Shown here: positions 9,901-18,043 of the stretch, piece by piece | How positions within the stretch are numbered: position 1 is the first letter of the stretch | Layout of the letters: each line of letters begins with the position of its first letter | Source: Streptomyces hygroscopicus subsp. hygroscopicus | GTDB taxonomy: Bacteria; Actinomycetota; Actinomycetes; Streptomycetales; Streptomycetaceae | Assembly: GCF_001553455.1 (NCBI RefSeq) | Contig: NZ_BBOX01000026.1 | Span: forward strand, 44,986 to 108,985 | DNA: 64,000 bases | Direction of reading: 5' to 3' | The notes under the pieces: model-generated | Databases searched by the model: none | What the model was told of the DNA's origin: nothing | Seen by the model: only the letters and a program-made list of their open reading frames with translations | Translations under genes and position numbers: made by a program

Positions 9901-9969
9901 CCCGACCCCCATGGCGAGGGGCCCGGTGACGAGGACGACTTCTATGCAGACGCCCTGGAGGACGCGTGA
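6910..9969 (+). CDS. TnsA-TnsB fusion transposase
   Basis: 1,019 residues. The N-terminal ~200 residues resemble the TnsA endonuclease: YESRLELTRLL (E66/E70), RRHVPDFLIL (D107) and LVVDVKP (D121, K123) make a plausible E-D-(D)xK site, which would cut the 5' strands. The rest is a TnsB/TniA-type DDE integrase: an HTH near residues 400-440 (ADELGVGLRTVKRWVSAFHH) and catalytic D557 (LLMDTNRLD), D672 (VVDHGKVY) and E708 (KGPIERFF), a D,D(35)E spacing. A strongly acidic Asp/Glu tail closes the protein. With both nucleases present, cut-and-paste transposition is expected. GGGAG at 6901-6905 supports ATG 6910; GTG 6841 is an alternative. Overlaps tnsC by GTGA. Confidence 0.88.
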   Translation: MSGAAGSVSVSMRRADGAIVPSAWPHACINDLETLTPWRTFRWRHGQKHYSGTYWSSTMRAHVIYESRLELTRLLYADFSRDERTVFAQPFLITAEVDGKVRRHVPDFLILREGRVPLVVDVKPRELLIRPKIAFSLGWARETVEACGWDYQVWCEPPEEELANVRFLAGYRRDWLFAPDLLEELRSTDLDGATLGEAFRCLPHQPPELVRASVLHLLWSQDFSTDLSEVLSKRHVLHRGRASVLGAVLDTPRQLVAEPKGRVSEANLPHPGAVRRRTGRMSGKGAVRVGVGTRFRYDGEVVTVEEMFGAAAGNEILVKDGRGRRFRLSLREILTSGRGSVIAEEPGPASDDPGEVASVVLAQLDEGELERVRERAAHLNEVICGYRSGSPELAAPGEPRPQYAPGTPKMARYQAKADELGVGLRTVKRWVSAFHHEREAALTRGLSERPAEAGGVGRADPRWVEMALEIMAEHTEASTPSQAKVIRSMRPRLEARFGKGEVRIPARATAYRWLSELEKRRPTFRLSAKRNRDIAARPSGVYGKLRPTRPGEYLLMDTNRLDVFAMDPLTLRWVQPELTVAMDWYDRCVTGLRLTPVSTKAVDVAATLFQTYRPGPAGKDWPRHAVWPDHGIPRTVLLDRDAIEGPMADAAARVTGQGAAGPALVPETLVVDHGKVYVSEHITSVCQRLGISIQPARLRTGRDKGPIERFFRTLREGLLETLPGYKGPDIYARGVNPEGEAFFFLNELEAIIREWVAVIYHHRPHDGLVDPRVPGLDLSPAVMFDHGIARAGYVEVPRDRDLGFEFLKTDWRPIHHYGVEIRSCRYNGPGLNGLRNQTSPYTGPRAKGRWPIQIDPDDISRVFFRHPETRKWHTLTWEHAPAAKFPVSEEALELARRMAAHKYRYPDDESAVAELLERWNLGLGMTMSERRIALRMAREQPAIELPSTDAADEVAALPSVARVLAAGSTADQEEEEEAGLYEGQLAGDDDDDDELDGPDPHGEGPGDEDDFYADALEDA

Positions 9970-11105
9970 GCGAGCCGAGGAGCGAGCGGCCACGGCTCGA
10001 CAACCTGACGCTCTCCCGTAAGGAAGGTTTTCGCCAGCTGGCGCAGGCGCCACCGCGTATCCAGCCCGATGCACTCACGGCGGCAGACCTCGCCGCGCTT
10101 GGTGCCGCGGCACGCGCCGCCTATGACCGGCAGCGACGCAACTGGCACGCCAATCTCGGGCCCATCCGGACTCCGCAATTGGCCGCACTGCAAGAGGACC
10201 TGTGGGACATCGTCGACAGCAACGTCCAGGACGGCGACAAGCCCAAAGGGGCGATCGCGGTCGATGCGTTTCCGGGTCTGGGAAAGACGACGGCCGTGCT
10301 GCACTTCGCACAGAAATTCCATCTGCGCGAGATCGGGGAAGAGGGCGAGTTCACCGAAGCCGGCCACGAACGGTGGCCAGTATGCCGAGTGGGCTTGACC
10401 AGCAACGTCGGCATGAAGGACTTCAACCGCGCCATCTTGGAGTTCTTCGCCCACCCGGCCCGCTTCAGGGGGACGGGCGCTCAATTCCTGCAGCGGGCGC
10501 TGGACTGTGTCCTTGACTGCGAGACCAAGGTCTTGATCATCGACGATCTGCACTTCTTGAGGTGGTCGGGCCGCAACGGCCGGGAGGTCAGTAACCACTT
10601 CAAGTACATCGCCAACGAGTTCCCCGTGACCTTGATCTTCGTGGGTGTCGAACTGGCCAGCCGAGGCCTGTACTCCGAGGCGGACGAGGGCGGCGACGTC
10701 ACGCTTGCCCAGACAGCCCGCCGCACCACACCCCTCACGATGGGGCCGTTCGCGGTGAACGATGACAAGCGTCGCCGTGAGTGGCGGAACCTTATGCTGT
10801 GGCTGGAGAAGCGCATCGTGCTCGCGGAGAAGTTCCCCGGCATGCTGGCAGATGAGCTGTCGGACTATTTCTATGCCCGCACCACCGGACACATCGGCTC
10901 CCTGATGACACTGGTCAACCGCGGCTGTCAGCGGGCAATAAGGACCGGCACCGAACGGCTCGATGAGGACCTCTTGAACAGCGTCACGATCGACGCTGCT
11001 TCTGAGAAGGCTCGCCAACAGCTACAAGCGTCCCTGCGGGCCCGACGCTGGACGTCCAAGACAACCGCAGGCCGCAGCGCAACCACCAAGGTAGCCCGCG
11101 GCTGA
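9966..11105 (+). CDS. TnsC/TniB-like AAA+ ATPase, transposition regulator
   Basis: 379 residues. Walker A DAFPGLGKTTAVLHFA and Walker B TKVLIIDDLHFL identify a TniB/TnsC ATPase, the ATP-dependent adaptor that assembles at the target chosen by TniQ and recruits the transposase. The C-terminal helical lid contains the conserved Gly in TTGHIGSLMTLVNRG. The GTG start overlaps the tnsAB stop (GTGA), and its TGA overlaps the tniQ ATG (TGATG), so the three genes form one translationally coupled operon. Confidence 0.9.
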   Translation: MSEPRSERPRLDNLTLSRKEGFRQLAQAPPRIQPDALTAADLAALGAAARAAYDRQRRNWHANLGPIRTPQLAALQEDLWDIVDSNVQDGDKPKGAIAVDAFPGLGKTTAVLHFAQKFHLREIGEEGEFTEAGHERWPVCRVGLTSNVGMKDFNRAILEFFAHPARFRGTGAQFLQRALDCVLDCETKVLIIDDLHFLRWSGRNGREVSNHFKYIANEFPVTLIFVGVELASRGLYSEADEGGDVTLAQTARRTTPLTMGPFAVNDDKRRREWRNLMLWLEKRIVLAEKFPGMLADELSDYFYARTTGHIGSLMTLVNRGCQRAIRTGTERLDEDLLNSVTIDAASEKARQQLQASLRARRWTSKTTAGRSATTKVARG

Positions 11106-13405
11106 TGGGCCCGGTGCGCACGATCCCCCTGCGGACCGAGCCTGTGGCAGGGGAGGCACTGGACAGCTGGCTCGAAGCCCTGGCGTCCAGCAGCAGGGCC
11201 CCACTGACCCAGGTCGCCGACGCACTGGGACTTGGCGGACAGCGTTTCTCCAATCCACGGTGGGCCATCGCCCTGAGGCCCACGGAGCGTGAGCATCTTG
11301 CCGTGGCCACCGGCGTTGCTCCGGACGTTCTGCAGCGCATGACATTGGAACGCTGGCACGGCAGAGCACTCTTCATCGATCCCCAACGCCCCAGCGTCGA
11401 CAGGCGGCGGTTGTGGGGAAGGGCATGCGGGTCCCGCTACTGTCCCCAGTGCTTGAAGGAATCCGGCGGACGCTGGCAGCTGTCGTGGCGTCTGGCCTTC
11501 ACCTTCGCCTGCACACGCCATCACATGCTCCTGGCGGATACCTGCCCGGCATGCGGTCAGATCCCCCGCAGCACGGCCCACTACACGGGAACCACACCCG
11601 CTTTGGGAATCTGTCCCACGCGAGCACGCGACGCACCGCGAGAACGCTGCAGGTACGACCTCCGCGAAACAACCACCCCACAGCTTCCCACCGACAGCCC
11701 CCTTCTTGGGACACAGCGACAGCTGAACGAACTGATCGAGGAAGAGCACGAGACAACGACAGCCTTTGCCGGCGTCTACGGCAGCAAGCACATTGCCATC
11801 GCGCAGGTCCTGGCGGACCTGCGGACCTTGGCCTTCCGCGTGTTGACCTGCGCTCACGACGACGACCTCGCCCGTTGGGGCGACGATGAGCTGGTACGCG
11901 CCTGTCACGCCTACCGTCAGGCCCCGCTCACCAGCTACGGAGGCGGCCGCCGGGCTCCACACACGAGAGGCTCATGGGTAGCACCCACCGACGCCGCAGC
12001 AGCCGGCCTTGCTCTCTCGGCGGCCTTCGACGGCCTGAGCGGCTGGGACGCGGACCGTCCCGTGGAGCGCCTCGAGTGGTTCACCGACCGCTTGCAGGAA
12101 GCAGGAGGCGGCATCGCCCACTGCGATATCGAACAGTGGAGCTCGGAGGTATCACCCGAGCTCGTCGCCCTCGTCCTCGGCGCGGTACACCGCAGCCAAG
12201 GTCGCCGGGCGGTACGCCTACACTACCGCAGCACCACAGGGCGACCCCGACGCCCCGCCAAGGGGCTCTACCTACCACAGGCCAGAGCGCAGAAGATGCC
12301 GGCGAGCCTGTGGGACACCTGGACCCTACGGATGATGCCGCAGTCCTTCAGCGGAAACCTGCGCTGGGCCACGGTCCAACAGGCCCTCGCGGTCAGCACA
12401 CTGCAGGTCGGAGCCTGGGTCAACCTGCGCCAAGCCATGGACATGCTGGGCACGAACCTGCAGATGAAGACCCTCTCCCGAACAGTGGACACCCTCCACA
12501 CCCATGAAAGTGGCCCCGAGATCCTTCGGACCCTGACCCTGCTTGCCGACCTGCTGGACAGCGACGGCTCCCCGATCAACTACGCACGACGCCGGAAGAT
12601 CTTCGGAAAGCGCAGGGACTTCATCACCCTCGACGAATGGACGTGTATCAGGAGAAATGCAGGCCACAACTACCCCGCAAACTCCTTCGTGCACCACGCC
12701 AACAGGTGGATCTACCAACGACTCACTGGCAGCCCCGTGAGGATGATGCCCGCCCCCACAACGCCGATCCCCGACGACAAGCCACGCAAGTATCCGCAGT
12801 TCACCTTCGACCTCCACCCGTCGGAGACCGAGGCACTCACACGCTGCTGCTACACACTCCTTGCTGAGCACGACATCACCGAACCATTGTCATGGGCGCC
12901 TTCGATCCCAGCGGATCTGGACACCTCGCGGCTGGCCGGGACGACTCTGGAGAGCGTCACTCCCCGTCAGGTGCACGTGCTGCTCCTGACGGGCACCCCG
13001 AGTGCATCCGGCGTCGCCAAGGCCCTCGGCACCAGCGCGGCCCACATCCGCTGCATTATCGACCGGCATCCGCTCAGTCGGCACGACATCGTCGCCGACC
13101 GCATCGAGAAGTGGCGCCAGCTGTATCTGTCCGGCCGATCGGTAGCCGAGATCGCCCGTGAAGTCGGTGGCGGGCATCAGACCATCCTCACCGAGCTCCG
13201 CCGCCTCGGCGTGGAAATCCGCCCCCGTGCTCCCCGCCACCAGTACACGCATCTGACCGAAGAAGTCATTCACCGCTACACCAAACTTGACCAGTCCCTC
13301 CAAGACATCGCCGATGCCACGGGGATGTGCAAGGCAACCGTCCGAAACATTCTCGAACGAGAACAAGTTCCCCGACGACGCTGCGGACGACGCACCCTTC
13401 GGTAG
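11105..13405 (+). CDS. TniQ/TnsD-like target-selection protein
   Basis: 766 residues, much longer than the short TniQ of CRISPR-associated systems and in the size range of TnsD-type site-specific targeting proteins. The N-terminal TniQ domain begins RTIPLRTEPVAGEALDSWLEAL. A zinc-binding module follows near residues 110-160 (CGSRYCPQC, then C-x-R-HH and CPACG). The last ~150 residues carry at least two HTH segments (GTPSASGVAKALGTSAAHIR; GRSVAEIAREVGGGHQTILT; QSLQDIADATGMCKATVRNI), suited to sequence-specific DNA reading. Given the insertion point, the predicted target is the 3' end of rsmB (inference). Confidence 0.87.
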   Translation: MGPVRTIPLRTEPVAGEALDSWLEALASSSRAPLTQVADALGLGGQRFSNPRWAIALRPTEREHLAVATGVAPDVLQRMTLERWHGRALFIDPQRPSVDRRRLWGRACGSRYCPQCLKESGGRWQLSWRLAFTFACTRHHMLLADTCPACGQIPRSTAHYTGTTPALGICPTRARDAPRERCRYDLRETTTPQLPTDSPLLGTQRQLNELIEEEHETTTAFAGVYGSKHIAIAQVLADLRTLAFRVLTCAHDDDLARWGDDELVRACHAYRQAPLTSYGGGRRAPHTRGSWVAPTDAAAAGLALSAAFDGLSGWDADRPVERLEWFTDRLQEAGGGIAHCDIEQWSSEVSPELVALVLGAVHRSQGRRAVRLHYRSTTGRPRRPAKGLYLPQARAQKMPASLWDTWTLRMMPQSFSGNLRWATVQQALAVSTLQVGAWVNLRQAMDMLGTNLQMKTLSRTVDTLHTHESGPEILRTLTLLADLLDSDGSPINYARRRKIFGKRRDFITLDEWTCIRRNAGHNYPANSFVHHANRWIYQRLTGSPVRMMPAPTTPIPDDKPRKYPQFTFDLHPSETEALTRCCYTLLAEHDITEPLSWAPSIPADLDTSRLAGTTLESVTPRQVHVLLLTGTPSASGVAKALGTSAAHIRCIIDRHPLSRHDIVADRIEKWRQLYLSGRSVAEIAREVGGGHQTILTELRRLGVEIRPRAPRHQYTHLTEEVIHRYTKLDQSLQDIADATGMCKATVRNILEREQVPRRRCGRRTLR

Positions 13406-13655
13406 CGGTCCTTCGCAAGGAGGGACGCTTGCTATCAACGGGCGCCTGGAGCACCTCCGCGGCTCCGTCCTGGGATTCCGGAACCTCACCAACTACATCG
13501 CCCGGAGCTCGCTTGAAACCGGTGGATTCAGATCCCATCTACACCCTCAAATGCGATGAGCCGGTTTGTGCCGCGTGTGGCTCCGCCTAGGTTTTGTCTC
13601 TTTGGTCAATTGGGCCCGCAGGTGATCAGAAAGGCAGAACCTCGTTCACACCGTT

Positions 13656-15845
13656 CTAGCGATACCCCTGGACCTCGGGTGAGATCTTGAGTAGAGATTC
13701 TCGCTGATTCGAAGGGGTCTGCCGAGGGACCTCCACTGCTGTTGGCTGCAGTGGGGGTGTGCCAAAGAACGACTGGAAGATGAGGTCGAACTCGCAAGCA
13801 ATCGATTCCTTGAATACCGGAAGCCCGCGGATGGCATCGGCGGTAGTGTAGCGCTCGCAGAACATGCGGGCCCGGTCGTTCTTGTTGTTCGACTCGTTGG
13901 CCTGGAGTTCGGGGTAGTAGGCTTCGATCGCCCCTCGCTCCCAGACATAGATGTCTTCGTGGCGAAGCGTCCTGAGCAGTTCCAGCTTCATCTCTGCCAG
14001 CTCCGGGTCATCGGCTTCTTCGAGAATCCGCCGGCTGGTTCCATAGGCGGAGCGGGCAAAGAACGCTTTCACGGCTGCGTCCACTTCCTCGAACTCGCAT
14101 AGACCTTGTGCGTGTTCTTCGCTCTTGAGCTGTGCATGCTCCCACAAAGCCCGAGCGCTACCGTTCTTACTGAGACTCTTGAGGGTGCTGGCAGATACCG
14201 CGACGTCCTCGTTCTTCAGCAGTTCGTTGACCTTAGAGACGACCCGGTCACGCAGTTGCCGGCTGCTCGCGCCCAGTTTTTCGAACCCGTCAAGCAGCGC
14301 GTCTAGGTCCGCTACGACCGCTACCCTCATCGCGAAGCGCTGGAAGAAGCTGCGGTACCGCTCGATGCTGCCTTTGCCTTCGACCTTGGCGATCGCAGCA
14401 CCGTGCTTGTCGAAGTCCCACTGAGGGCTGAGGGTGCGCGCGATGTGAGGAATGAGAGTACGGTCGCTCGGCCCTTCCACGAGGAGTACGGAGGTGGCGA
14501 AGAAGGCCGCCTCGTTGTTCTCATGTGTGATGATCTCGAACTGATCGCGGGCGTCCATGTCGGACAGGTCGATCACGAAGGTCCGGCTGGCCGGGGGTTC
14601 CAGCGTGTGGTCCTTAACAACCTTGACAAAGGTGCCGGTCGCCCCTGGCGCACAGAATGCCGATGAGTGTGTGCTGACCAGGACATCGTTGTAGTTGGAA
14701 AACACGGTCAGGGCTTCGAAGAGCTGGCGCTGCGCCTGCGGATGCAGGAACACCTCGGGCTCCTCGAACAGCAACAAGCAGGGCTGTTGGGCACTGTCTG
14801 GCTGTGTTGGCTTCGAGGTCTTCATATCCACGTAGGCTCGCAGGATGGCGAAGGCCACCGACCGGCGCAGGCCGTCACCCTTGGTCTTGAACGGGCCGTT
14901 GATGCCGTCGTTGACGGTGATCTGGGCGTCCTCCAGCAGGCTACGCAGGCGCGGCGGGGGAATCTCCAGGCGTACTCGTGCACGAGGGAAGGACTCCTGG
15001 AGATTGTGCTGGATCAGCGATTCGATCTGGCGGACCTCCGGTAGCCGACCGTCCGACTCGCTACCGTCCTCCTCCGAAACGACGTTCAGCTGGCTACGAA
15101 GCAGTTCGAAGGATGCTTCCAGCTGAGGTAATTGATGCTCGATGTCTTCGAACAAGATGGACAGCAGGCGTCCGAACGTCGCAGTGGAGCTGGTCTTGAG
15201 GTCGTCGTTGAGTTCCTTCACGGCCGGGATGTAGATGGGCTCCGGCAGCAGGGGAGCGACCGACTTGTCCAAGCCGGTCATCAGTGGGTCATCGCCAGTG
15301 GTGTACTCGTCGTCCCTAAGCGCACCGACGCATTCGGCCCATTCTCGCTCAACGGCGGTACGGGTGATCTTGCCCGTCAGTTTGGCAAAGATCTCCGGGT
15401 AGGCGAATTTAACGCTCTCCCCAAGCTCCTCGGTGGTGATCTTGGGCCGGAGGACCTCCTTCAGGGCTCCGTTGTGGAACCGGGCCTCCCTCGGCACCTT
15501 CCGGACCACCCAAATTGTGCCCTTCCCGGCCCCCGCGTACGTTCGCGCTAGGGTCAGTCGTCCGTCCGCGACCACCGGCTCGATGCGTGAGCGGTGACTC
15601 TCCTCGAGGCGCTTGAGGTCTGCTGTGCCGATGCCGGCGAAGGTGAGCTGAATGCGGATGGGCAGCGAGGGGTTCAAGAAGTCGGTGTCGACTGCAGAGC
15701 CCGAGCGAAGGAACATGTTGAGGGCCTGGAACACGGAGGACTTCCCCACGTTGTTCTCGCCGATGAGGCAGCCGAAGTGGGAGAACGACATGTCCACATG
15801 GCTCAGTCCGCGGAAGTTGTCGATCCTGATGTGTTCGAGGCGCAT
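13656..15845 (-). CDS. OLD-family ATP-dependent nuclease (ABC ATPase + TOPRIM)
   Basis: 729 residues from ATG 15845 (GGAG 4 nt upstream). The N-terminal ABC-type ATPase starts LEHIRIDNFRG and has Walker A GENNVGKSS (~residue 29) and the Walker B-like LLLFEEPEVFLHP. The C-terminal TOPRIM domain shows LVEGPSDRTLIP (metal-binding Glu) and VVADLDALLDGF (DxD). This is the architecture of OLD nucleases and of GajA of the Gabija system. No UvrD-like helicase (GajB) or reverse transcriptase is adjacent, so it looks like a stand-alone class 1 OLD protein. Convergent with tniQ; transposon cargo, so anti-phage or anti-plasmid activity is likely but not shown. Confidence 0.88.
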   Translation of the reverse strand: MRLEHIRIDNFRGLSHVDMSFSHFGCLIGENNVGKSSVFQALNMFLRSGSAVDTDFLNPSLPIRIQLTFAGIGTADLKRLEESHRSRIEPVVADGRLTLARTYAGAGKGTIWVVRKVPREARFHNGALKEVLRPKITTEELGESVKFAYPEIFAKLTGKITRTAVEREWAECVGALRDDEYTTGDDPLMTGLDKSVAPLLPEPIYIPAVKELNDDLKTSSTATFGRLLSILFEDIEHQLPQLEASFELLRSQLNVVSEEDGSESDGRLPEVRQIESLIQHNLQESFPRARVRLEIPPPRLRSLLEDAQITVNDGINGPFKTKGDGLRRSVAFAILRAYVDMKTSKPTQPDSAQQPCLLLFEEPEVFLHPQAQRQLFEALTVFSNYNDVLVSTHSSAFCAPGATGTFVKVVKDHTLEPPASRTFVIDLSDMDARDQFEIITHENNEAAFFATSVLLVEGPSDRTLIPHIARTLSPQWDFDKHGAAIAKVEGKGSIERYRSFFQRFAMRVAVVADLDALLDGFEKLGASSRQLRDRVVSKVNELLKNEDVAVSASTLKSLSKNGSARALWEHAQLKSEEHAQGLCEFEEVDAAVKAFFARSAYGTSRRILEEADDPELAEMKLELLRTLRHEDIYVWERGAIEAYYPELQANESNNKNDRARMFCERYTTADAIRGLPVFKESIACEFDLIFQSFFGTPPLQPTAVEVPRQTPSNQRESLLKISPEVQGYR

Positions 15846-16346
15846 GGTGCTCCAGAGGATGCTCAAGCCGAGCGATCAGCGTAGAGACCCGCGTGGCATC
15901 GCCACCGGGATAAAGCGAGATCGGCTGACATGTCGGGAGTGAGTGGATTTGGGCCACCTTCAAGCCGAAGGGGGTCGCGTGACCAGAGAGGGCGCGACCG
16001 GTGGCGAAGGTGATGAATGCATGGCTTGGAGCCGTTACGGGAGGTCGGCCAGTGGCTACTTGCCTGTTCGAGGCATGGGCGTGGGTGCTTGCTCCATGGG
16101 TTCGCCTCCCATGACGCCCGGGAAGGGGTAGACGGGGGGTGTACAGGTCGCCGTCCGCAGTCAGCTTGTTATGCCTCGTCCGCTTGCTTATCGGGTCCGC
16201 ACGGCTGGACAAGTGTCGGACAGACAAGATGTGGTCAGCAGACTTCGTTATCGCGAACGTCGTCGGGCATAGGGGGTGTTGGCCATGGACCGTACGTGGC
16301 AAGATCGGGTCACTCACGGTGAGCTTGGGTCTGCAGGGGGTTAGAA
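15846..16346. other. Intergenic region between divergent OLD and ABC-3C genes
   Basis: About 500 bp without a convincing gene; short frames here lack ribosome sites and family-like content. It must contain the divergent promoters. The ABC-3C operon start at 16347 is preceded by the purine run GCAGGGGGTTAGAA. Confidence 0.5.
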
Positions 16347-17555
16347 ATGGCTGAGCGGGAACCCGATTTTGAGGCGTCGGCTTCAGCGCTCGGTTACGTG
16401 TACCAACTACGTGAAGCCCTCCACCTATGTGTGAGCCGTCTCGGAGATCTTGACTGGGCGTTGGCCATCGAGGCGGGCGACGACATCGAGGAGGTCCGCC
16501 GATACGGGCGGACGTACTACCAGCTCAAACACCGTGCCCCTGGCACGAAGATGACCAACGCAAGCACGGACTTGTGGAAGACCCTGCGCATCTGGGCCCA
16601 CGCTATCCACGGCGGGCAACTCGACCTCGATCAGACCGATCTCATCCTGCTCACCACGGCGGAGCTGCCCGATGGGTCTGTAGGCAGCATGCTGCAGCCG
16701 ACGGATTCCCGGCAACGGGACGAACAGAACGCCCTGGAATCCCTGAAGACCACCCGCAGGACCTCCAAGAGTGAGTCCCTTGCGAAGGCGTTCGCGGCAT
16801 TCGATCTCCTGAAGCCTCCACAGTTGGTGCGTATGGTGTCCAAGATCCAAGTGATCGGTAACGCCCCCGACGTGGATGCCGTCGAGCAGAAGCTACGGCA
16901 GGCGGCGATCACGGCCGTGGGACGTGAGCACGCCGCATCATTCCTAGTCCGCCTGGAGGGATGGTTCTTCCGACGCAGCATCCAGCAACTGCGCGCTGGC
17001 GGCGCGGACGCGATCACTGGGCTGGACTTTGACGCGGTCTTTTCCGATCTGCGCAACCAGTTCGGGAGGACGAACCTGCCCATTGACGAGGACATCGCCG
17101 AGATGGAAGCGGACCTTGCCAAGTACTCCGGCCAGCCATTCGTACGGCAGCTGGAGCTCATTGAGCTGGGATCGAGGCGGGTGAACCGCGCGGTGCGCGA
17201 CTACATGAGGGCTGTCACCCAACGCTCGCGATGGCTGAATGAGAACCTTCTGCTGCCGAGAGAGCTCAGCCGCTATGAGCGGCGCCTGATCGAGGAGTGG
17301 GAGGAGCTCTTTGACGACATGGTGGACACCCTCGGCGCCGAGGCGGCCGAAGCAGAGAAGATCGCCGCAGCCACGAGGATCTACCGGTGGGCGATGACCG
17401 AAACCCAGCGGCGCATCCGCCCTGAGTGCGATGAGCCGTTCGTCGCCAAAGGCTCATTCCACATACTGGCCGACGACTACAAGATCGGCTGGCACATGGA
17501 CTTCGTCGCTCGCCTCATGGCCGTGCTGGAGCCTGTGGAGACCACATCTGTATGA
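16347..17555 (+). CDS. ABC-three-component system effector with Cap4-like nuclease domain
   Basis: 402 residues. The N-terminal ~200 residues follow the Cap4/DUF4297 restriction-endonuclease-like pattern: ALGYVYQLREALHLC, then LAIEAGDDIEEV and TYYQLKHR, giving the E…DD…QxK residues of a PD-(D/E)xK nuclease. The C-terminal half is helical and matches the position of the ABC-3C-specific domain that interacts with the ATPase. ATG 16347 follows a GGGGG run. Its TGA overlaps the next ATG (ATGA). Known family role: predicted conflict systems in which a large ABC ATPase controls a nuclease or other toxin. The cleavage role here is inferred from motifs. Confidence 0.8.
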   Translation: MAEREPDFEASASALGYVYQLREALHLCVSRLGDLDWALAIEAGDDIEEVRRYGRTYYQLKHRAPGTKMTNASTDLWKTLRIWAHAIHGGQLDLDQTDLILLTTAELPDGSVGSMLQPTDSRQRDEQNALESLKTTRRTSKSESLAKAFAAFDLLKPPQLVRMVSKIQVIGNAPDVDAVEQKLRQAAITAVGREHAASFLVRLEGWFFRRSIQQLRAGGADAITGLDFDAVFSDLRNQFGRTNLPIDEDIAEMEADLAKYSGQPFVRQLELIELGSRRVNRAVRDYMRAVTQRSRWLNENLLLPRELSRYERRLIEEWEELFDDMVDTLGAEAAEAEKIAAATRIYRWAMTETQRRIRPECDEPFVAKGSFHILADDYKIGWHMDFVARLMAVLEPVETTSV

Positions 17556-18043
17556 GTGAGTTCAGCACCCTCAGCCGCGATGAGCGCGCCATCTACAACC
17601 CCGCCTTCACGGGTTTGGTCGTGGCTCGTGCGGTGCAAGGGCATCAAACGGAGTTCGCCACGCCATGCCCAGTCGTCATCGCGACCCTCGCTGCGGTCAT
17701 GGCCCTGCAGCCGACGGTGCGCACCGCGCTGCCACGCTCAACCGCGAGCGGACTGCACCGTTGGGTGCAGGGACATCCGGACGTGCGCGCGTCGATGACC
17801 CTGAACGCGACGGCAATCGCAGATGTTGTCCGCCCCGGTCTGCTGATGGCCCTGCAAACACGCACGCTGACGTGCGATGCAGAGGGGCACCTCCACGTGC
17901 CCAGCAAAGCTTTGAAGAAGGCCATCACCGGCGGCAGCGACGATGTCACTGCCGTTCAGAAGGCCGCGCTGCTGCTGGGGCGTTGGCTACCCAGCGCCGG
18001 CAGCATAAGCACCGTCATGACCCTGCTAGGAGTCCGGCCTTGA
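17552..18043 (+). CDS. ABC-three-component system middle component
   Basis: 163 residues, all-helical looking, without catalytic motifs. It begins SEFSTLSRDERAIYNPAFTGLVVARAVQG, the typical layout of the small middle component that lies between effector and DUF3732-type ATPase. The start codon overlaps the effector stop, and its own TGA overlaps the TTG start of the ATPase, so the three proteins are probably made in fixed ratio. AGGAG inside its 3' end serves the downstream gene. Confidence 0.75.
   Translation: MSEFSTLSRDERAIYNPAFTGLVVARAVQGHQTEFATPCPVVIATLAAVMALQPTVRTALPRSTASGLHRWVQGHPDVRASMTLNATAIADVVRPGLLMALQTRTLTCDAEGHLHVPSKALKKAITGGSDDVTAVQKAALLLGRWLPSAGSISTVMTLLGVRP

Noticed and set aside
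13406..13655. Plus-strand ORF overlapping the 3' end of tniQ (13327-13590)
   Set aside because: Out of frame with tniQ, low-complexity Thr/Ser/Arg sequence and no ribosome site.
13656..15845. Gabija GajA
   Set aside because: No GajB-like UvrD helicase gene next to it; called only as OLD family.
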